Assembly (NCBI RefSeq): GCF_020819555.1 | Contig: NZ_JAJHJB010000017.1 | Coordinates: forward strand, 44,484-108,483 | Source: Pelosinus baikalensis | GTDB lineage: Bacteria > Bacillota > Negativicutes > DSM-13327 | Length of the DNA stretch: 64,000 bases | Direction of reading: 5' to 3' | In this document: piece by piece, positions 17,221-26,061 of the stretch | Layout: each line of letters starts with the position of its first letter | Position numbering within the stretch: position 1 is the first letter of the stretch | Notes under the pieces: generated by a model | What the model saw: the letters and a program-made list of their open reading frames with translations, nothing else | What the model was told of the DNA's origin: nothing | Database searches by the model: none | Translations under genes and position numbers: made by a program

Positions 17221-18951
17221 TTAGATCGGGTCTGGATAATTCCATTGATTTCCGCCTTGCAAAAAGGTATCGATTTTGTCGGCAGGTACAGGTCTGCTGA
17301 ACAGATAGCCCTGCATGATAGGGCAATTCAGCTTTCTTAGAGAAGCGAGCTGTTCTGACGTTTCCACTCCTTCTGCCACTACTTTGAAACGCAGGCTTTT
17401 GGCAACCTGTAAAATAGCCTGGATAATAGCTTGGCTTTCTTGATTTAAAGTGATATCACGGATAAAGGATTTGTCAATTTTCAAATTATCAATGGGGAAA
17501 TTTTTTAGATACATAAAGGAAGAATACCCTACGCCGAAATCATCGAGCGCTAGGCGTACTCCTATGGATCGCAGCGAATTCAGCAAAGATAGGGTAAGTT
17601 CCGCATGGCTAATAGCAACTGTTTCGGTAATCTCTAGCTCTAGCAGATGAGGGGGCAAACCGGTTTCCTGCAAAATGTTCTGGATGTTCTGTAGGAGATA
17701 CGGATGTTGAAATTGTTTAACTGATAAATTTACTGAAATCCTCATAGGAGGATAGCCAGATTTCTGCCATTCCATATTTTGCTTGCAGGCAGTGAGGGTT
17801 ACCCAATCACCTAAGGGAAGAATAAGTCCCGTTTCTTCCGCCAAAGGAATAAAGGAATCAGGATACAGCAAACCTTTCGTTGGATGATTCCAGCGTACAA
17901 GAGCTTCCACACCGACAATGCTGCCGTCATAAGAGATCTGAGGTTGATAGTGCAATACCAATCCAGAATGATTGTTGATTGCTTGGTGCAAATCCATTTC
18001 CAGTTCCAGACGGTTGATGGATTGGAGCTGCATTTTTTCAGTGAAAAAAACAAAACGGTTTTTGCCCTGACGTTTGGCCTCATAGAGTGCCATTGCAGCG
18101 GCTTTAATCAGGTCATCAAATTCTTGACCGTCCTGAGGGCAAAAGGCAATTCCAGCACTGGCCGAAAGATAATAAAGGTTCTCCCGGTACAACAATGGCT
18201 CTTTAATTGCGTGTATTATTTTTTCCACAGCCAAGGTAGTTTTTTCTTTGTTCAGTCCGGACAACAGTAGAATAAATTCATCACCGCCGATCCGAGCGAC
18301 AGTGTCATTATCCCTTAGACTATCGAGTATCCTCTGTGTGGCGATTTTTAAAAAATCATCACCGACAGCATGTCCCATAGCGTCATTAATTCGCTTAAAG
18401 TCATCCAGATCAACAATTACTACTGCGAACCCATTTTCCCCATCTTGCACTGTTTTTGCAGAAATCATATCTTTGATATATAGACGATTTGGCAGATTGG
18501 TCAAGGTATCGTAATATGCCAGGCGCCGGATAATTTCTTCCTTCTCTTTGAGCTCATCCAACTTTTTCTCCAGGCTAAATGTCCGTTTACGCACCATATT
18601 AAGTTTGATATTAAAAATGATAAACAAGATCAAACCCAATGTTAGAACTCCAATAATGCAAATGAGTGGACGAATTAAAGAAGAATTATCCACGCGGAAA
18701 TGGGATAGTTCTTGTACAACCTCATCCACAATAGTAGTGTTAGGAGCTTCTTTTTGTAAGGTATCATCCAAACCATCGTTCTGGTAAAGTCCTTTTTGGA
18801 TGGCAGCATAATAACCCGCAAACTGAGATTGGTGTGTCCATTTCAATTGCAGGGGCACCTCTTGAGCAGATGCGTCAGCTGGTAATAAGAGTATCTTCCA
18901 TATGGAAATGAATAAAATGAAGTTGCGAATTCTATGGATGATGATTTTCAA
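17221..18951 (-). CDS. GGDEF-EAL c-di-GMP protein with a deleted NMT1-like sensor domain
   Basis: Makes and/or breaks cyclic di-GMP. In order: signal/anchor (about 1-30), a 28-residue stub VPLQLKWTHQSQFAGYYAAI.. matching the first strand/helix of NMT1/THI5-type periplasmic binding domains, a spacer, one membrane segment (PLICIIGVLTLGLILFIIF), a GGDEF domain with intact RIGGDEF, and an EAL domain with EALVRW, the DDFGVGYSS loop and KIDKSF. Both active sites look complete. The sensor domain is usually about 220 residues, so most is lost. No good ATG exists; the TTG at 18951 has GGGGTGA upstream, and a TTG at 18972 is an alternative. Confidence 0.88.
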   Translation of the reverse strand: MKIIIHRIRNFILFISIWKILLLPADASAQEVPLQLKWTHQSQFAGYYAAIQKGLYQNDGLDDTLQKEAPNTTIVDEVVQELSHFRVDNSSLIRPLICIIGVLTLGLILFIIFNIKLNMVRKRTFSLEKKLDELKEKEEIIRRLAYYDTLTNLPNRLYIKDMISAKTVQDGENGFAVVIVDLDDFKRINDAMGHAVGDDFLKIATQRILDSLRDNDTVARIGGDEFILLLSGLNKEKTTLAVEKIIHAIKEPLLYRENLYYLSASAGIAFCPQDGQEFDDLIKAAAMALYEAKRQGKNRFVFFTEKMQLQSINRLELEMDLHQAINNHSGLVLHYQPQISYDGSIVGVEALVRWNHPTKGLLYPDSFIPLAEETGLILPLGDWVTLTACKQNMEWQKSGYPPMRISVNLSVKQFQHPYLLQNIQNILQETGLPPHLLELEITETVAISHAELTLSLLNSLRSIGVRLALDDFGVGYSSFMYLKNFPIDNLKIDKSFIRDITLNQESQAIIQAILQVAKSLRFKVVAEGVETSEQLASLRKLNCPIMQGYLFSRPVPADKIDTFLQGGNQWNYPDPI

Positions 18952-19135
18952 AGCTGGTTCACCCCAATACAAGCGCTGAATGTAAGGAAATGGAATTAAT
19001 AAAAAATAAGTCGAAAAATAGCGAAAAATGCTATTTAAATACTAGTTCGCTGCCTTTCATTTTGATACCTGCAATTTGAAAAGTATTTTTTCCCTTGCAA
19101 TACTGGTGGAATATATAGATTCATGTAAAAAGTAA

Positions 19136-19235
19136 TGAACCGCGAAGACGCGAAGGAAAATAAAGGACAGGTTGAAATCGTATGGTTATTTCAAATTCGA
19201 CCTGTTCTTCGTAGACTTCGCATCTTCTCGGTTCA
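19136..19235. repeat. GAACC-type palindromic repeat (family II, copy 1)
   Basis: The outer arms GAACCGCGAAGACGCGAAG and CTTCGCATCTTCTCGGTTC are inverted repeats; inner arms with GACAGGT/ACCTGTC extend the hairpin to about 100 bases. It belongs with the elements at 21585, 23409 and 29908. It fills most of the 333-base gap between the GGDEF-EAL gene and the MoeA-like gene; nothing else is seen there. Confidence 0.75.
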
Positions 19236-19284
19236 AAATATTTTATTTTTTATGCATTGTATAGAGTCTTTAAAAAAAATCTTA

Positions 19285-20301
19285 TTATTTGCAAAAGGAG
19301 CAATTGGGATAATGACATCCTTCGCTGCAGGTGCGGCATAGGCCTCCATGACCTAAGGAAGCAATGAAGCGGGACGTAATTTTATCTCCAACAAGAACTT
19401 TAGGTAGGATAACATCTAAAACAGTAATTTTGCTAAACATACCGCAAGCAGGAATACCCAAAATGGGAGTATCATTAAGATAGGCGAATAGGAACATAGC
19501 GCCTGGTAATACGGGTGTGCCATAAACAATAACCTCTGCACCAGTTTGGCGTACAGCTAGGGGCGTGATGTCATCAGGATCTACAGACATGCCGCCTGTG
19601 ACAAAGACCAAATCATTTTCGAGAGAAAGTTCTTTAACTGCGGCGGAAATCTTCTCGGTATCATCCGGTACAAAAATAGTTTTTGACAGGCAGCTGCCTA
19701 AGTCTGATACTTTTTTCTGAATTACTTCTTCAAATCGATCCTTAATACGGCCATAAAAAACTTCATTGCCAGTAACAACTAAGCCAGCTTTTTTTGCTGG
19801 TATGGGTCTAATGGAAATGATTTTTTCGGAAGCGCAGATTCTTTCAATATGATCCAGGGTGTCTTGTGGTAGTGTTAATGGAATGATTTTGGCAGTGGCC
19901 ACTACTTCATCTTTCTTGACGAGTGTGCCAGAATGCAGAGTCGATAGAGCAACTCCAGTCATCTCATTAATTTGTAATAGCTTATCGATATGAATATCTA
20001 GTAAGCCAAAGGTGTGAGCCAGCATCTTTACTTTGCCCTCACTGGCGTGTTCCTGAATGACATTAGCGCCAGCTGACAGCAGTGAAAGCTGCTCAGCTGC
20101 CGCATTTTCGTGAACATCTCCGGGACCAAGTTCCAAAATATAGACATGGTCCTTGCCCATGTTCATCATTACAGGGATATCTTCAGGACGAATGATATGT
20201 CCTTTGTGAAAGGCCACACCTTTGAACTCTCCAGGGACAACTCTCGTTAGATCTTGACCAAGAACTAAGCCGACAGCATTGGTTACATGTATGATTTTCA
20301 T
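19285..20301 (-). CDS. MoeA/MogA-like molybdopterin-binding protein with Cys-rich tail
   Basis: 338 residues. The C-terminal half has the MoCF/MogA-type molybdopterin-binding fold (LVVTGNEVFYGRIKDRF, then LVFVTGGMSVDPDD near residues 205-250), shared with MoeA. The N-terminal half resembles the MoeA-like proteins common in anaerobes rather than full MoeA. The last 20 residues carry four Cys and a His (CRTCSEGCHYPNCSFC), a possible metal or FeS site. It is the last gene of mobA-moeA-this gene, beside a molybdenum/tungsten formate dehydrogenase operon, so a cofactor insertion role is likely. Precise reaction unknown. Confidence 0.82.
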   Translation of the reverse strand: MKIIHVTNAVGLVLGQDLTRVVPGEFKGVAFHKGHIIRPEDIPVMMNMGKDHVYILELGPGDVHENAAAEQLSLLSAGANVIQEHASEGKVKMLAHTFGLLDIHIDKLLQINEMTGVALSTLHSGTLVKKDEVVATAKIIPLTLPQDTLDHIERICASEKIISIRPIPAKKAGLVVTGNEVFYGRIKDRFEEVIQKKVSDLGSCLSKTIFVPDDTEKISAAVKELSLENDLVFVTGGMSVDPDDITPLAVRQTGAEVIVYGTPVLPGAMFLFAYLNDTPILGIPACGMFSKITVLDVILPKVLVGDKITSRFIASLGHGGLCRTCSEGCHYPNCSFCK

Positions 20302-20338
20302 TTAGAATAACGCTCCTTTAGGAAGAATGGTACCCATT

Positions 20339-21550
20339 TTATAGATGTAAAAGGATTGCTTCTAGCTCTGTTCCGTCTTTTATAGGGGGATTATGGGCTG
20401 GGATTTCAAGTAATGCGTTGGCTTCTAAGGCAGATTTTAGCATTCCATTACCTTGATGTGACAATGGCTCTGCAAAAATGATACCTTGCTTCATAAACCA
20501 GCGTGCCCAAACAAAACGGCGAGTTGGCGAGGTTTTCGTAAAGGTACCCCAAAGCTTTACAATAGCCTTTTTGTGATTCCAATTACGTAATCCTGCAATT
20601 TTACGAATCAGCGGGCTGATTAAGATCTCGAAGGAAACACTGCTAGCTGCGGGATTGCCAGATAGAGCAATGAGTAAGGAGTTTTTCCAAACCCCAGCTA
20701 AGATAGGCATGCCTGGCTTAATTGCTACACCTTTAAAGAGAAGAGGGATTTGTAGTTCCTGAAATAGTTTTTCCATTAAATCATAATCGCCAACAGAAGC
20801 GCCGCCTGTTGTAATATATACAGGCAGATCAGGCGGCTCAGAAAGCTTTGTAATGATAGAAGATAAATTGTCTTCTACACATCCAAGTAAAACAGGTTCT
20901 CCTCCAGCCTTATGGGTTTTTGCCAATAGCATATAACTATTAGAATCGCGAATTTTGCCAGGTTTCATAGGATCAGAAGGAGACAAAAGTTCGCTGCCTG
21001 TGGCAAGGATACCAATCTTTGGTTTATGGAAAACCAGTGGATTGGCCTGTCCTAACATAGACAAGAGTCCAAGTGCACCTTCTTCTAAGAGAGTGCCTGT
21101 TGTTAATACTTTCTCATTCACACGGATTTCTTCACCTTGAGAACAAATATTGGTTGCTGCTTTATCGGCAGTCAGTATTTCGATCTGATCATTGATTAGG
21201 CGAGTATCTTCTAGGCGAATGACGGCATCAGCACCTTCAGGAATTTTGGCACCGGTCATGATTCGTGTTGCCTGTCCGGAACTGACAATTTTGCAAGGAA
21301 CTGATCCTGCAGGTACGGATTCGATTTGCGTGAGCAAGACAGGATGTTCTGGGGATATGTGGACAATATCTTTCAGTTGTACCGCATACCCGTCTAAAGG
21401 GGAACGATTAAAAGGAGGAAAATCCATGGTGGAAGTAATATCTTCTGCTAAAATACGGCCAAAACACTCTGCCAGAGGTAATCTCGTAGTACTGCAATGC
21501 AGTGGTGCATGGTTTAATAAAAGGGTAAGGGCATCTTCTAGTACAATCAT
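20339..21550 (-). CDS. moeA: molybdopterin molybdenumtransferase MoeA
   Basis: Inserts molybdate (or tungstate) into adenylylated molybdopterin. 403 residues, the normal MoeA length. The N-terminal domain carries DFPPFNRSPLDGYA (about 40-53) and GEEIRVNE, the MoCF-like domain has KIGILATGSELLSP, and further on GGASVGDYDLMEK and ALSGNPAASSVSFE. The ribosome site AAGGTGA sits nine bases before the ATG. It lies between mobA and the MoeA-like gene, all on the minus strand. Confidence 0.94.
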   Translation of the reverse strand: MIVLEDALTLLLNHAPLHCSTTRLPLAECFGRILAEDITSTMDFPPFNRSPLDGYAVQLKDIVHISPEHPVLLTQIESVPAGSVPCKIVSSGQATRIMTGAKIPEGADAVIRLEDTRLINDQIEILTADKAATNICSQGEEIRVNEKVLTTGTLLEEGALGLLSMLGQANPLVFHKPKIGILATGSELLSPSDPMKPGKIRDSNSYMLLAKTHKAGGEPVLLGCVEDNLSSIITKLSEPPDLPVYITTGGASVGDYDLMEKLFQELQIPLLFKGVAIKPGMPILAGVWKNSLLIALSGNPAASSVSFEILISPLIRKIAGLRNWNHKKAIVKLWGTFTKTSPTRRFVWARWFMKQGIIFAEPLSHQGNGMLKSALEANALLEIPAHNPPIKDGTELEAILLHL

Positions 21551-21584
21551 TTAAAATCACCTTCTTTTGTTATATAGTATAGAA

Positions 21585-21746
21585 TTTATAAGCTTTAGAG
21601 GGAACGGTTAACCCAGAGAACACAGAGTATGCAGAGGACACTGAGAGTGTGTATTTACCCTATCTATCTTTTCTCTGTGCTCTCTGCGCCTCTGTGGTTC
21701 GGTACGCTTTGTATGTTTTAAGGACGCGAAGCGTTTTTCTTATAAA
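21585..21746. repeat. GAACC-type palindromic repeat (family II, copy 2), MITE-like
   Basis: Bounded by inverted ends TTTATAAG (21585-21592) and CTTATAAA (21739-21746). Inside, AACCCAGAGAACACAGAG faces CTCTGTGCTCTCTGCGCC and TCTGTGGTTC. The tail AAGGACGCGAAGCGTTTTTC closely matches the end of the copy at 29908-30072. The right end overlaps the last nine codons and stop of mobA. Confidence 0.7.
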
Positions 21747-22332
21747 TATAGGCTTGTTGATAGTCGGGGAAAGAATTCAAGTTTTTAAATAAGAGTTCCA
21801 AATTGATGGTGGATGGCCACAATTCTTCTGATAGGTAGAAGCTATGCAGCAAGTTACAAAGAGATGATACTTTATAATGACCTGCGCACAAAGATTGCTC
21901 AATGATTGGGAGGGAATTTTTTTGGTAAGAGGCAAAGAGTGGCTGTATTTTACCGTGATATAGAGGCAGTACCGCATCTCGCTCTTTGTTAGCTGCTGCG
22001 TAGTTTAGAATGGTTTGCACAGCTTCTGGTATGACAAAAGGCATGTCACAGCTAATAACAAAAGTAGTAGCATACTTAGCATAGTGCAGACCTGCATGTA
22101 TTCCGCTTAAAGGGCCACATTGAGGAATGATATCGGTCAAGACTCGGACACAGGAAGGCAATCTGCGCGGCTGATTGCTTATGACAAGAATGTCTTGTGA
22201 AATCTTCTCCATACATTCAATAATACTGTGTAGAATATCATGATCACCCCAAGGTAGGGAGGCTTTGTCTTGACCCATTCGCGTACTTTTGCCGCCTGCT
22301 AAGATAATGGCACTGATTTGCTGCTGATTCAA
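21718..22332 (-). CDS. mobA: molybdenum cofactor guanylyltransferase MobA
   Basis: Transfers GMP from GTP to Mo-molybdopterin, giving the dinucleotide cofactor needed by formate dehydrogenases of the DMSO-reductase family. 204 residues. The N-terminal nucleotide motif is LAGGKSTRMGQDKASLPWG (about 11-29), followed by the metal Asp segment VISCDMPFV (about 96-104) and a LSGIHAG motif. The C-terminal residues YKKNASRP and the stop are encoded by the end of a repeat element. It heads the minus-strand Mo-cofactor operon, close to the formate dehydrogenase operon. Confidence 0.92.
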   Translation of the reverse strand: MNQQQISAIILAGGKSTRMGQDKASLPWGDHDILHSIIECMEKISQDILVISNQPRRLPSCVRVLTDIIPQCGPLSGIHAGLHYAKYATTFVISCDMPFVIPEAVQTILNYAAANKERDAVLPLYHGKIQPLFASYQKNSLPIIEQSLCAGHYKVSSLCNLLHSFYLSEELWPSTINLELLFKNLNSFPDYQQAYIYKKNASRP

Positions 22333-22356
22333 GGTTTTAATATCTCCTTTTTAAGT

Positions 22357-23259
22357 TTAGGATAGAGGAGAGGGGTCTTGCGTGATGGTTGTGAATAAAG
22401 TAAGAAAATGACGGGCAGCAGCCGATAAGTGACGATTGCGCATCCAGATAACGGCTGATGCAATATTGATACAAGGATCACTAATGGTCTTAAATACTAG
22501 GTTGGTATTGGGGATAAGACCAATTGCGGCTCGCGGCACAATTGCTATGCCGACATTCGCGTCAGCCCAGGCTAAAATCGGCATGATATCATCACTCTTA
22601 CAAAGTAAATACGGATTGAAGCCAGCTTGTTGGCAATGTTCTGTAATAATGATTTCATACTTACGATGAATCATTAATGGCTGATCCATGAGCTTTTGCA
22701 AAGGGATGGAATCGCCCTGTTCTTCTAGAAGTTTAGTGTTATCCTTATGAATAGCAGCCACTAAAGGTTCTTTAGGCAGCTCGATGGATTCATAGGTATC
22801 CGTATCATAAGAGAAACGTACTAAACCGATTTCAATTAATCCTGCATTTAAGAGTTCAATAATGCGAATTGACTCCCCTTCCCATAGCTCAAACTTTAAA
22901 TCCGGATAGTGATTGCGAAAGATACGCGCTACTTTTGGTAAAATGGTTACTCCAGAGGAGGAGGCTGTACCTATGGATAGTGTTCCATAGGCGCCAGAAT
23001 CGATTTCTTTGATTTCCTTTACCGTTGTATCCATAAGCTTAAGTAATTGTTCCGCCCGATTGCGCAGCAAACGCCCTGCTTCTGTAAGTTGAATTTTTCG
23101 ATGACCACGTTCAAAAAGCTTTGTACCTAAATTTTCTTCTAGTTGTTTCATTTGTCGGCTAAGAGGAGGCTGAGCCATATGCAAGCGCTGAGCAGCTGTT
23201 GTGATATTGCCTTCTTGTGCAATGGCAAGAAAATATTGTATTTCACGTAGACTTATCAT
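22357..23259 (-). CDS. LysR-family transcriptional regulator
   Basis: 300 residues: winged helix-turn-helix (about 1-60, ISLREIQYFLAIAQEGNITT, then AAQRLHMAQPPLSRQMKQLE) and a complete substrate-binding domain. Start ATG at 23259 with GGAGAG upstream; an earlier in-frame start at 23283 lacks a ribosome site. It is divergent from the HycB-HydA-HycB-FdhF operon and 24 bases upstream of mobA, so it may control either side (inference). Confidence 0.9.
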   Translation of the reverse strand: MISLREIQYFLAIAQEGNITTAAQRLHMAQPPLSRQMKQLEENLGTKLFERGHRKIQLTEAGRLLRNRAEQLLKLMDTTVKEIKEIDSGAYGTLSIGTASSSGVTILPKVARIFRNHYPDLKFELWEGESIRIIELLNAGLIEIGLVRFSYDTDTYESIELPKEPLVAAIHKDNTKLLEEQGDSIPLQKLMDQPLMIHRKYEIIITEHCQQAGFNPYLLCKSDDIMPILAWADANVGIAIVPRAAIGLIPNTNLVFKTISDPCINIASAVIWMRNRHLSAAARHFLTLFTTITQDPSPLS

Positions 23260-23408
23260 AAAAAGCACTCTCCTATAAAGCAAGAATACCTAAAAAGTAT
23301 GGAAGACGAATATTATTAGTATTATTAGTATGGAATAAATTTTGATATAATTGTAATCTGAAAGACTTATATAGTCAAATCATAATTTATGTTCGAAAAA
23401 TACTAAAA

Positions 23409-23479
23409 AGCGCGAAGAGCAGAAGAAAACACGAAGGGAATAAGCAGTGTTCTTCAAACTCTTCGTGTCTTCGTGTTTA
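23409..23479. repeat. GAACC-type palindromic repeat (family II, copy 3, degenerate)
   Basis: AACACGAAG and CTTCGTGTCTTCGTGTT form the stem. The GCGAAGAGCAGAAG lead resembles the outer arm of the copy at 19136. It lies in the leader of the hydrogenase/formate dehydrogenase operon, about 45 bases before its first gene. Confidence 0.55.
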
Positions 23480-23523
23480 AATTTTTATTTTTAAATAGAA
23501 GTAAGAAATGGAGGAGTTTGAAG

Positions 23524-24087
23524 TTGAGTCGTAATTTGAAGTCATTCGTTTTGGCAGATTCTAAAAAATGCATTGGCTGTCGCGTCTGCGAAGTAGCCTG
23601 TGCTGTTGCTCATTTGGATACAGAAATTAAGACTGTAGGGAATATGAATTTTTCCCTGAATCCACGGTTGTATCTCGTCAAAACTCCTGAGATCACAATG
23701 CCTGTTCAATGTCGCCATTGCGAAGATGCTCCTTGTTTAAAGAGCTGTCCAGTGTCAGCGATTAAAGAGCAGAGCAATCGGATTGTAATTGATGAAGCAG
23801 GCTGTATTGGCTGTAAAAGCTGTATAATGGCTTGTCCTTTTGGAGCCATTGAACTGATTGTTTCTCGCCAAGAACGTATAGGAGATGAAGAGGACCGCCT
23901 GCGAGATGAACCAGAGGTTGTTGCTAGTAAATGTGATCTATGTGGGGGAGCGCCCGCATGTGTAAAAGCTTGTCCCCGTGAAGCCCTTCAATATGTTGAT
24001 GTGGTAAAAGAACGAACACAGCGGTGTATTGCCGCGGCCAATAAGATGAGTGGATTCCACAACCAATTCATGGTCAGGGAGGGATAA
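23524..24087 (+). CDS. HycB-like polyferredoxin subunit of a hydrogenase/formate dehydrogenase complex
   Basis: Electron-wire subunit with four [4Fe-4S] clusters: CIGCRVCEVAC, CRHCEDAPCLKSC, CIGCKSCIMAC and CDLCGGAPACVKAC, 16 Cys in all. 187 residues, the size of HycB2/HycB3 in the hydrogen-dependent CO2 reductase (HDCR) of Acetobacterium woodii. No ATG fits; the TTG at 23524 lies seven bases after GGAGGAG, and a TTG at 23518 is possible. First gene of the operon HycB-HydA-HycB-FdhF; the next start is four bases after its stop. Confidence 0.9.
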   Translation: MSRNLKSFVLADSKKCIGCRVCEVACAVAHLDTEIKTVGNMNFSLNPRLYLVKTPEITMPVQCRHCEDAPCLKSCPVSAIKEQSNRIVIDEAGCIGCKSCIMACPFGAIELIVSRQERIGDEEDRLRDEPEVVASKCDLCGGAPACVKACPREALQYVDVVKERTQRCIAAANKMSGFHNQFMVREG

Positions 24088-24091
24088 GGTG

Positions 24092-25471
24092 GTGGCTAAA
24101 AAACTACAAGAAAATATTAAAATAGATGCAGAACTTTGTACAGGATGTGGCCGATGCTCGGAAGTCTGCCCTGTAGATGCGATTGAAGGTGAAGAAGGTA
24201 AGCCTCAGTCTGTTAATGTGGCTAAGTGTGTCATGTGTGGGCAATGTGTGCAAATATGCAGTGCTTATGATTCTCCTTTTGAACAGTATGCCACGTCTCG
24301 CAGCCAAAGACTGAAAGAACGGAATATGCCTGTTGTGAAAGAACCACTATTTGCTGCTTATTATCATGGTGACTTTTTTAAAGTAAAGAAGCGATTAGCA
24401 GACAAAAAACAATTTTCCATGGTGCAGTGCGCTCCGGCAGTCAGAGTCTCTCTTGCCGAAGAATTTGGAATGCCCCTTGGCAGCCTGGTACCAGGAAAAA
24501 TGGTTGCAGCCTTAAAGCGTTTGGGTTTTACGCGAGTGTATGATACGAACTTTGCTGCTGACTTAACCATCATGGAAGAAGGCAGTGAATTGGTTAAGAG
24601 AATTACAGAGGGCGGATCACTGCCGATGTTTACCTCCTGTTGTCCAGCATGGGTAAAGTTTGTGGAAAATGAATATCCTGAGCTGATTGACCATTTATCA
24701 AGCTGTAAATCACCCCAGCAAATGGCGGGAAGCATGTTTAAGACCTATGGTGCGAGTGTTGATGGGGTCGATGCCCGAGAGGTGTATAGTGTCGCGATCA
24801 TGCCCTGTACCTGTAAAAAGTTTGAGGCTAGTCGGCCTGAGATGAAATCCAGTGGCTATCAGGATGTGGATGCTGTCTTAACCACAAGGGAATTAGCTTA
24901 TCTCATCAAGGAAGCGGCGATTGATTTTAATGCTTTGCCTGAAGAAAGTTTTGATAAACCTTTAGGCATGTACTCCGGAGCGGGTACTATTTTTGGGGTA
25001 ACAGGCGGTGTTATGGAAGCAGCGATTCGTACTGCCTATGAACTGATAGCCAAAGAACCGATTGAAAATGTGAATGTAACAAGTGTCAGAGGTGAACAAG
25101 GTGTCAGGAAGGTCACATTGGATACTGGTGCATTGAAGCTTAAAACCGTTGTGGTTTCAGGATTGAAAAATGTAATTCCCATTTTGGAAGATATACAAAG
25201 AGGAAAGGCTGATTTTCACTTTATGGAGGTAATGACCTGTCCAGCAGGCTGTATCAGTGGTGGGGGTCAACCGAAAATGCTCTTGCCCGTCGATGGAAGA
25301 ATAGCCTATGAAAATCGGAAGTTTAGCACCTATCAACATGATGAAGAGCAGCGCTATCGAAAGTCTCATGAAAATCCAGAAATACTAGATATTTATCAAA
25401 AGTTTTTGGGAGAACCCCTGGGTCATAAATCCCACAAACTTTTGCATACCCACTATAAGCCTAGTCGATGA
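24092..25471 (+). CDS. [FeFe]-hydrogenase catalytic subunit, HDCR HydA2-like
   Basis: Reversible H2 oxidation. 459 residues: two N-terminal [4Fe-4S] motifs (CTGCGRCSEVC and CVMCGQCVQIC, about 12-60) and then the H-cluster domain with all three signatures: L1 FTSCCPAWVKF (Cys about 183), L2 MPCTCKKFE (about 238) and L3 MTCPAGCISGGGQP (about 381), plus a small-subunit-like tail. The L2 motif carries an extra Cys between the usual Cys and Lys. The short N-terminus without a NADH module fits the HDCR type, where electrons pass by polyferredoxins to formate dehydrogenase. Start GTG 24092 (or 24089) after AGGGAGGG. Confidence 0.93.
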   Translation: MAKKLQENIKIDAELCTGCGRCSEVCPVDAIEGEEGKPQSVNVAKCVMCGQCVQICSAYDSPFEQYATSRSQRLKERNMPVVKEPLFAAYYHGDFFKVKKRLADKKQFSMVQCAPAVRVSLAEEFGMPLGSLVPGKMVAALKRLGFTRVYDTNFAADLTIMEEGSELVKRITEGGSLPMFTSCCPAWVKFVENEYPELIDHLSSCKSPQQMAGSMFKTYGASVDGVDAREVYSVAIMPCTCKKFEASRPEMKSSGYQDVDAVLTTRELAYLIKEAAIDFNALPEESFDKPLGMYSGAGTIFGVTGGVMEAAIRTAYELIAKEPIENVNVTSVRGEQGVRKVTLDTGALKLKTVVVSGLKNVIPILEDIQRGKADFHFMEVMTCPAGCISGGGQPKMLLPVDGRIAYENRKFSTYQHDEEQRYRKSHENPEILDIYQKFLGEPLGHKSHKLLHTHYKPSR

Positions 25472-25518
25472 GGTTTACGGCTATATATTATCATAAAGAA
25501 GACTTAGGAGGTAGAAAT

Positions 25519-26037
25519 ATGAATGACTTTGTAATAGCAGATCCTGGGAAATGTATTGGCTGCCGTACCTGTGAAGTTGCCTGTGTAATGGCGCATCAAA
25601 AGGAGCAAGCTCTTGAAAAACTGACTGTAGAAAATTTTTCACCTAGACTAAGGGTTGTAAAGACTGCAAAAGTGACCATGCCGATTCAATGCCACCAGTG
25701 TGAAGATGCACCCTGTGCTAAGGCTTGTGCTGCTCAAGCGATCGTGCAGCAAGATCAGTCTGTGCAAGTGATTCAAGGGAGGTGCATCGGGTGTAAGGCG
25801 TGTTTGATGGCGTGTCCTTATGGTGCGATGGATTTGGTGCTCACTGCGGCGCCTGCACAAGGTGAAAGTAAAGTGGAGGCACTAAAATGCGACTTGTGCC
25901 GCAAACAAGATGGGGGCCCCTCCTGTATTAAAGTTTGCCCAACAAAGGCTCTTTATGAGGTCCGTGGTTCTAAAATGGTGGAACAGATGCAAAATAGACG
26001 CAAACGAGCGGCCCTTGGAGTGACGAGTAGTAGATAA
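25519..26037 (+). CDS. HycB-like polyferredoxin subunit (second)
   Basis: 172 residues with four [4Fe-4S] motifs (CIGCRTCEVAC, CHQCEDAPCAKAC, CIGCKACLMAC, CDLCRKQDGGPSCIKVC). A paralogue of the operon's first gene; in HDCR one such subunit serves the formate dehydrogenase and the other the hydrogenase. Start ATG at 25519 after TTAGGAGGT. It ends 24 bases before fdhF. Confidence 0.9.
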   Translation: MNDFVIADPGKCIGCRTCEVACVMAHQKEQALEKLTVENFSPRLRVVKTAKVTMPIQCHQCEDAPCAKACAAQAIVQQDQSVQVIQGRCIGCKACLMACPYGAMDLVLTAAPAQGESKVEALKCDLCRKQDGGPSCIKVCPTKALYEVRGSKMVEQMQNRRKRAALGVTSSR

Positions 26038-26061
26038 TATGAGGAGAATGGAGGGTGCCAA

